This document shows positions 59,713 through 64,000 of a stretch of DNA of 64,000 nucleotides, one piece after another. The position numbers and the translations under genes are program-made. The notes under the pieces were generated by a model. It did not search any database. It was not told where the DNA came from and saw only the letters and a list, made by a program, of their open reading frames with translations. The first letter of the stretch is position 1; each line of letters opens with the position of its first letter. The stretch is from contig OY282560.1 in NCBI GenBank assembly GCA_958295665.1, positions 141,414,091-141,478,090 of the forward strand. Direction: 5' to 3'. Source of the stretch: Tipula vernalis. Lineage: Eukaryota; Arthropoda; Insecta; Diptera; Tipulidae.

Positions 59713-62700
59713 ATTATCCGACTGAAAAAGTCGTTGAGTGCAAAGGGTTTTGTTTTGATTCATAATAAAATAAATATTTTAAAATTGTTTAATCGGTATA
59801 TGCTATGTTAGTATTGTTTGTGCTGTTGCTGAATTTGGTTATGCGGGGTTTATAGGGAACAAAAATTATAAAACTGATAAACAGATTCGAATGACATTTT
59901 CTAATGAAACGCTCAAAGAAGAAGCCACAGGGGGATATGCTACCGTCTTTCCAGCTGTTATCTAATAGAACCACCGTATATCACTTAGTTCAATCTGATG
60001 AAATCATCGATACCACTTTGCTATGTTTACCGGGTTTGCCGTGACCATTCACAAAGGTCTAAATCTGGAATCTTCAACAAGATTGCTGTGTATAAGTAAT
60101 AGAGTATTTTAAAGCATACAGAATAGGTTTAGATGATTAACCTAACAGAACTGTATTTTGCTCAAGCTCACCAAGACAGCTTTACTGAAATATAGTCCTT
60201 TGAATTTCGCGTTGTCAATGTTAGTCTTCCAAACCAAAAATATAATAACTTATTGACTTTTTAAACCAAAAAATGTAACGTTATTTAATTACTGAGCCGT
60301 ATGTCTGCATTGGTTTCTCAGGCCCGTAAAATAGGCTTGAAAAGATTTAATAGATACTTTTACATAAAGATTTTCACATAATTTTTTTGCGAGTTGAGCG
60401 TGAACTCGCCCGTTGTTTTTTTTAACTGCCTACTTTTAACCGAATCCTACTTAGGACACCCATAAGATGTAACCAAATCGTACAAACTAATTAAATATAA
60501 TTGATTAAATTTTAAATTTTGTTAGTTCTTAACGTTAACATACACTTTAGTAATTACATTAAATTAGAAAGCTAGATTCAAAGGATTTTCTTTAAGTCAC
60601 CATTATCTGGGTTGCTTCATTATTTCCCTGACTAGATCGTTGGTATGAGTACTTTAACTGGTACTTTTTTAAGTACTAAATCATCCGAGTTTAAGCTGGA
60701 AACTTGAGAATTCTTGACCACTGTCTCATCTGAACTAAGATCTATCATATATTGGGAAGAAACCGGTTAAATAGATTTCCACATCCGGCGCAAAACAATC
60801 TAGGAAGCAATCTAGAAGTAATAAACCGGCGGTTACATAAGCTTTTTACTTTATTTGTATAGTATACCGGTATTGGGGCGTTTTTTTCTACAAAAATCCT
60901 TTTTTGTCAGTATTAAACATCTGATTTATGCGTACTGTTGTTAAATATTAATTCTGTAAGCACCTTTGAATATTTTGACAATGTTAAAATAAATATGATA
61001 TTGATTTAAATATTTTTCAGGGTCATTTAGTAGAAAGTAAAAACGTCCGTGTCTTGCGAGGTTGGCAACTTTTTATCAGAGTTGTATAAGTACTGTGTTG
61101 TGCGAAAATTACCGAAACTTTGTTGTGGAAATACCGTGTTACGGGGTTACCATATTACATTTCCCAGCCAAATCTTTCTGCATGAATTAAATTTGCGCAG
61201 GAAAATTTGGATCGATCATTGCGAATTTCCCAGTATAGAGACGAGTCTCATTTGCGAATTTTCCAGTAGAGACGAGTTCTGTGATAGAGCTGAATAATCT
61301 ATAGATTTTGTGTAGGCTGCTGTTACCGTAGTAGTTTCCAAGATTGCTCAAATTACCTTACATAAGTATTTTGACAGCACTATTTTCAAAATTTATTGTA
61401 CGTTTTGAAATAAAGCACACAGATGTATGCACATGTTGGTATTGAATAAGTTTAAGTTGGCAATGAGTGTTTCCGAAAACCCAATTTAAATACACATTTT
61501 TGGATGAAATTAAATTTCATTCAAATTATTAACTCAATAAAAATTGGAAAATTCCAAATTAATAAATCGATGAATACGGCTTAAGAGATGGAATCGGTCC
61601 CTTTTATCGAAAGAAGATGGTAGGTGTGAAGTTGATCTTCCAATATGTTTAATGAAAAACGTTCAGTTATTGGAAATTGTCGTATATTTAATAAAGATTA
61701 CGTCACGTTTTTGTATTATCTGTAATCTCGTATTTCTGATTTGGTTCAAATAATTTAAGTTAAATCTTAATCCGGTTTCCATTTTCAGTTAGAAAAAAGT
61801 GTATCTGAGTCGTTTATCCAATACTTCTATACTGTTTGAATTAGAAAAATTCAGTTGCCACTAAATATTAGATTTGCCAATAAAAAATAGTGATGCAAAA
61901 AGTGGGTTGACTGCAGGAGTTCAATGGCAATAAAAATCGAAAAAATCTTTTAAGTGTCTCTTTAAGGTTAGAGGAAAGTTAAAAAGTATTTGTTAGGTCA
62001 CATCGCTGTTTATACTTTTATATAAATACCTTGTCCATTAATCGTTTCCTGTCATTTAAACAATGTGTCCATCTTAAAGCTAAAAGGTCTTGGGAGAATA
62101 TAAAGCTTATTATTTCATCAAAGTGAAAGGTACAAATAAAATTGCAATAAGAAGCGTCGGCTTACTGTTAACAACCACATTCCATTATACCATTATTTGA
62201 CTTGAATCTGTGGGTGTAGTGATTTTCAATGTTACGTTAAACCTTGAATTAGTATAATACGATTGTTAATAAAAATTTACCTTCTATAGATGATCCAAAC
62301 TTCCTTATAACAAGTTCATGCGATTAAATGTACCGAATAAAGTATAGAGTCGAATTCTCTTTTGTTAAAATATTGATGTGAAATTTAGTTAATGAATTTA
62401 AGTCGTATTTGCAAGAACCTATATATTGTCTTAGCTAATCATGAGTATTTGTAAACAGCTTGAAACACTTTAAGTGATGACTTACAAACTTGTTGTTGTT
62501 GTTATTTATATTTATTGTGGTTAACATTGAAAAATTAAAAAGTCTCTTTACACAGCAAAAAAAAAAATATCGGCATTTAATCTGATGAACTTGAACAGAA
62601 TGTTCACATGAAAGCAAGCGAGACATAAAAGATTCATTAATGATCATAAGGGAAACAGAAACCATCTAAAAGTAATGTACGAAATAGCATTCTTTTCATA

Positions 62701-62855
62701 GTAATAACAACTTTCAATTCCAATATATTTATAAACATTAGCCTTGAATTACTTTTAATGAAATTAACTTATGTTATTAATAAACACTTTCATGCCATGA
62801 TGACCAATATTCCAATATAACTAATCAAATATATTTTCCGTTTTTATCATTCCAG
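59713..62855. other. AT-rich DNA upstream of the host exon, possibly intron
   Basis: About 3.1 kb with no readable gene or element. A short imperfect duplication (TTGCGAATTTCCCAGTATAG / TTGCGAATTTTCCAGTAGAG, each followed by ACGAG) lies at 61219-61274. The right end passes into a plausible splice acceptor (TTTTTATCATTCCAG) at 62855, so at least the last part is likely intronic. Confidence 0.5.
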
Positions 62856-64000
62856 GTGACTGCCTCTACAGAAAAATGTAGTAAAAAAACGTGGGGCCAA
62901 CGATTTAAAATAATAAAAAATAATGAGAAATTGTCCAACGACACAAAAGAAATTGAATATCATTTGAATAATAATAAGAATTGCAATAGTAATCAAAGTG
63001 CACTATCAAAATCAATGAAATACGCGGAACCCTGGCTGTACGGAACGGTGCGCGGAATTCCAGCGCCTTCCGTTCACAATGGCCATGGAATTTTCGGCAG
63101 ATTCCCTCATGAAATGGCGGTCGTAGTATGTTCATGTCCTGAATATTTGAATGGGACCAAACGCGAAGTGAAGAAAGCGAGTATTTGTAAAAAATGTAAA
63201 GGTTCACGATTACCTTTGGCACCGATAGGTGGCACAGTACGTATTCGCCCGTCTCCCGGTATGATTGCTCAATCGGCTCGATCGGGTGGCGGAACTATGC
63301 GCTTACCACCAGCATCTGTAATGCTCAAACAAAGGGGACGACCATCAATTTTAGACTCGCAAAATGATCCGTACGATTTAATGAGGCGATCACGGCTGGT
63401 GTCACCCGATTTAAAACCCGTTTTAAATAATAAAAAGAACCGCGCGAAATCAATAAGCCCATCACGAAGTCGAAGTCGAACTCGGAAACGAAGTCCATCA
63501 CCAAACGAAAACAGTATTAATATAAGCAATCGATCACGTAGCGCAAGTCGTTTGAATAAAATCAATAATCCTGAGTGTTGGATCGACAAACTTGATCCGG
63601 ATCCAGGCGGAAGGCGATCAATTTTGACATACGATGTAAATCCATATGATCTTCTCTCAAAAACTAGCCCCAACTCATCAAGCGAATTCTCGCCTATAAA
63701 TGATGACAATTTCGAGTATGACTTAGCACTTCACTCGAAAAAATACGAAACCATTTTAAATCCAACGCACATAGGCAACACCAACAGTATTAATAATGGC
63801 AACAGTAAACGAGTATCAATAACATCGGGTCCATCAATTATTGCTGGCACAACCACCTCAATATCGGGACAGCGGATTAGAATATCGAGCGGATCCCGTC
63901 AACTGTCGACGTCATCTACATCGTCGAACTATGAAGATGCTAATGATTTCTTCTATGAGCAGGTTCAATTAAGAAATTCTACACCAATTGATCCAAATCA
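62856..64000 (+). CDS. exon of an unrecognised host protein, Ser/Arg/Asn-rich with a CxC...CxxC block (partial)
   Basis: One frame is open for 381 codons from a splice acceptor (TTTTTATCATTCCAG, ending 62855) to the window edge, with higher G+C and more even codon use than the surroundings. No gene name can be assigned. Numbering from the exon start: a polar Lys/Asn-rich region (1-55), then a compact, likely folded block YAEPWLYGTVRGIPAPSVHN (56-75), GIFGRFPHEMAVVVCSCPEY (78-97) and ICKKCKGSRLPLAPIGGTVR (110-129). C92, C94, C111 and C114 could bind one zinc. After that the protein looks disordered: an RS-rich segment (198-235), two PYDL motifs (DPYDLM at 171-176, NPYDLL at 262-267) and Ser/Thr/Asn-rich tracts. 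The first in-frame ATG is 63015 (residue 54), so an internal start there is an alternative to splicing. Confidence 0.8.
   Translation, partial: MTASTEKCSKKTWGQRFKIIKNNEKLSNDTKEIEYHLNNNKNCNSNQSALSKSMKYAEPWLYGTVRGIPAPSVHNGHGIFGRFPHEMAVVVCSCPEYLNGTKREVKKASICKKCKGSRLPLAPIGGTVRIRPSPGMIAQSARSGGGTMRLPPASVMLKQRGRPSILDSQNDPYDLMRRSRLVSPDLKPVLNNKKNRAKSISPSRSRSRTRKRSPSPNENSINISNRSRSASRLNKINNPECWIDKLDPDPGGRRSILTYDVNPYDLLSKTSPNSSSEFSPINDDNFEYDLALHSKKYETILNPTHIGNTNSINNGNSKRVSITSGPSIIAGTTTSISGQRIRISSGSRQLSTSSTSSNYEDANDFFYEQVQLRNSTPIDPN

Noticed and set aside
62905..63709. Two minus-strand frames (105 and 146 codons) opposite the host exon
   Set aside because: The plus-strand frame is longer, runs to the window edge, follows a splice acceptor and has a coherent composition. 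The minus frames are its shadows.

Overview
The window looks like AT-rich insect chromosomal DNA, probably dipteran (inferred from base composition, the kinds of transposon, a tRNA-Trp-type primer site and an Asn/Ser-rich host exon). It is a transposon graveyard that ends in one real host gene. I found no tRNA, rRNA, CRISPR or bacterial-type feature. Nearly all coding signal left of position 62,856 belongs to mobile elements, most of them broken by frameshifts, stops or deletions.

Layout. 1-2,432: right part of a hAT element (minus strand) running off the left edge. 3,300-3,551: LINE endonuclease scrap. 3,560-8,049: AT-rich DNA without genes. 8,125-10,407: a complete but dead hAT element with both ends visible, inserted in a (TA)n tract, with a MITE inside it and a perfect 41-bp inverted copy of its right end just beyond. 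10,870-14,200: a degenerate copy of an unclassified insect repeat ORF family (minus), split by a complete but dead piggyBac element (11,879-13,805, TTAA on both sides). 14,905-15,296: MITE. 15,611-17,433: BEL/Pao retrotransposon remnant. 18,099-18,620: a 522-bp (TA)n array abutting a hAT-like end. 19,785-20,532: mariner remnant. 21,342-21,640: foldback. 25,500-27,150: another hAT remnant. 27,735-28,160: degenerate short tandem repeat. 29,140-29,830: unidentified GC-richer block ending in an AAT tail. 31,100-34,915: decayed Jockey-type LINE (plus). 37,854-42,825: Helitron with both termini (minus). 43,371-44,750: candidate non-autonomous hAT. 44,800-50,450: two opposed LINE remnants around a 123-bp tandem array that carries an inverted copy. 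50,929-52,843: MITE cluster containing a 323-bp hairpin. 52,844-59,708: a young Ty3/gypsy element of CsRn1 type (minus). 59,713-62,855: AT-rich DNA, perhaps intron. 62,856-64,000: an open exon (plus) of an unrecognised Ser/Arg/Asn-rich protein running off the right edge.

The youngest element is the LTR retrotransposon: its two 755-bp LTRs differ at one base, it has a 4-bp target duplication (AGGC), a tRNA-Trp primer site and a -1 frameshift heptamer at the gag stop. Its pol is nevertheless broken by one frame change between RT and RNase H. The piggyBac element gives a clean relative age: it interrupts a reading frame that rejoins exactly at its TTAA target.
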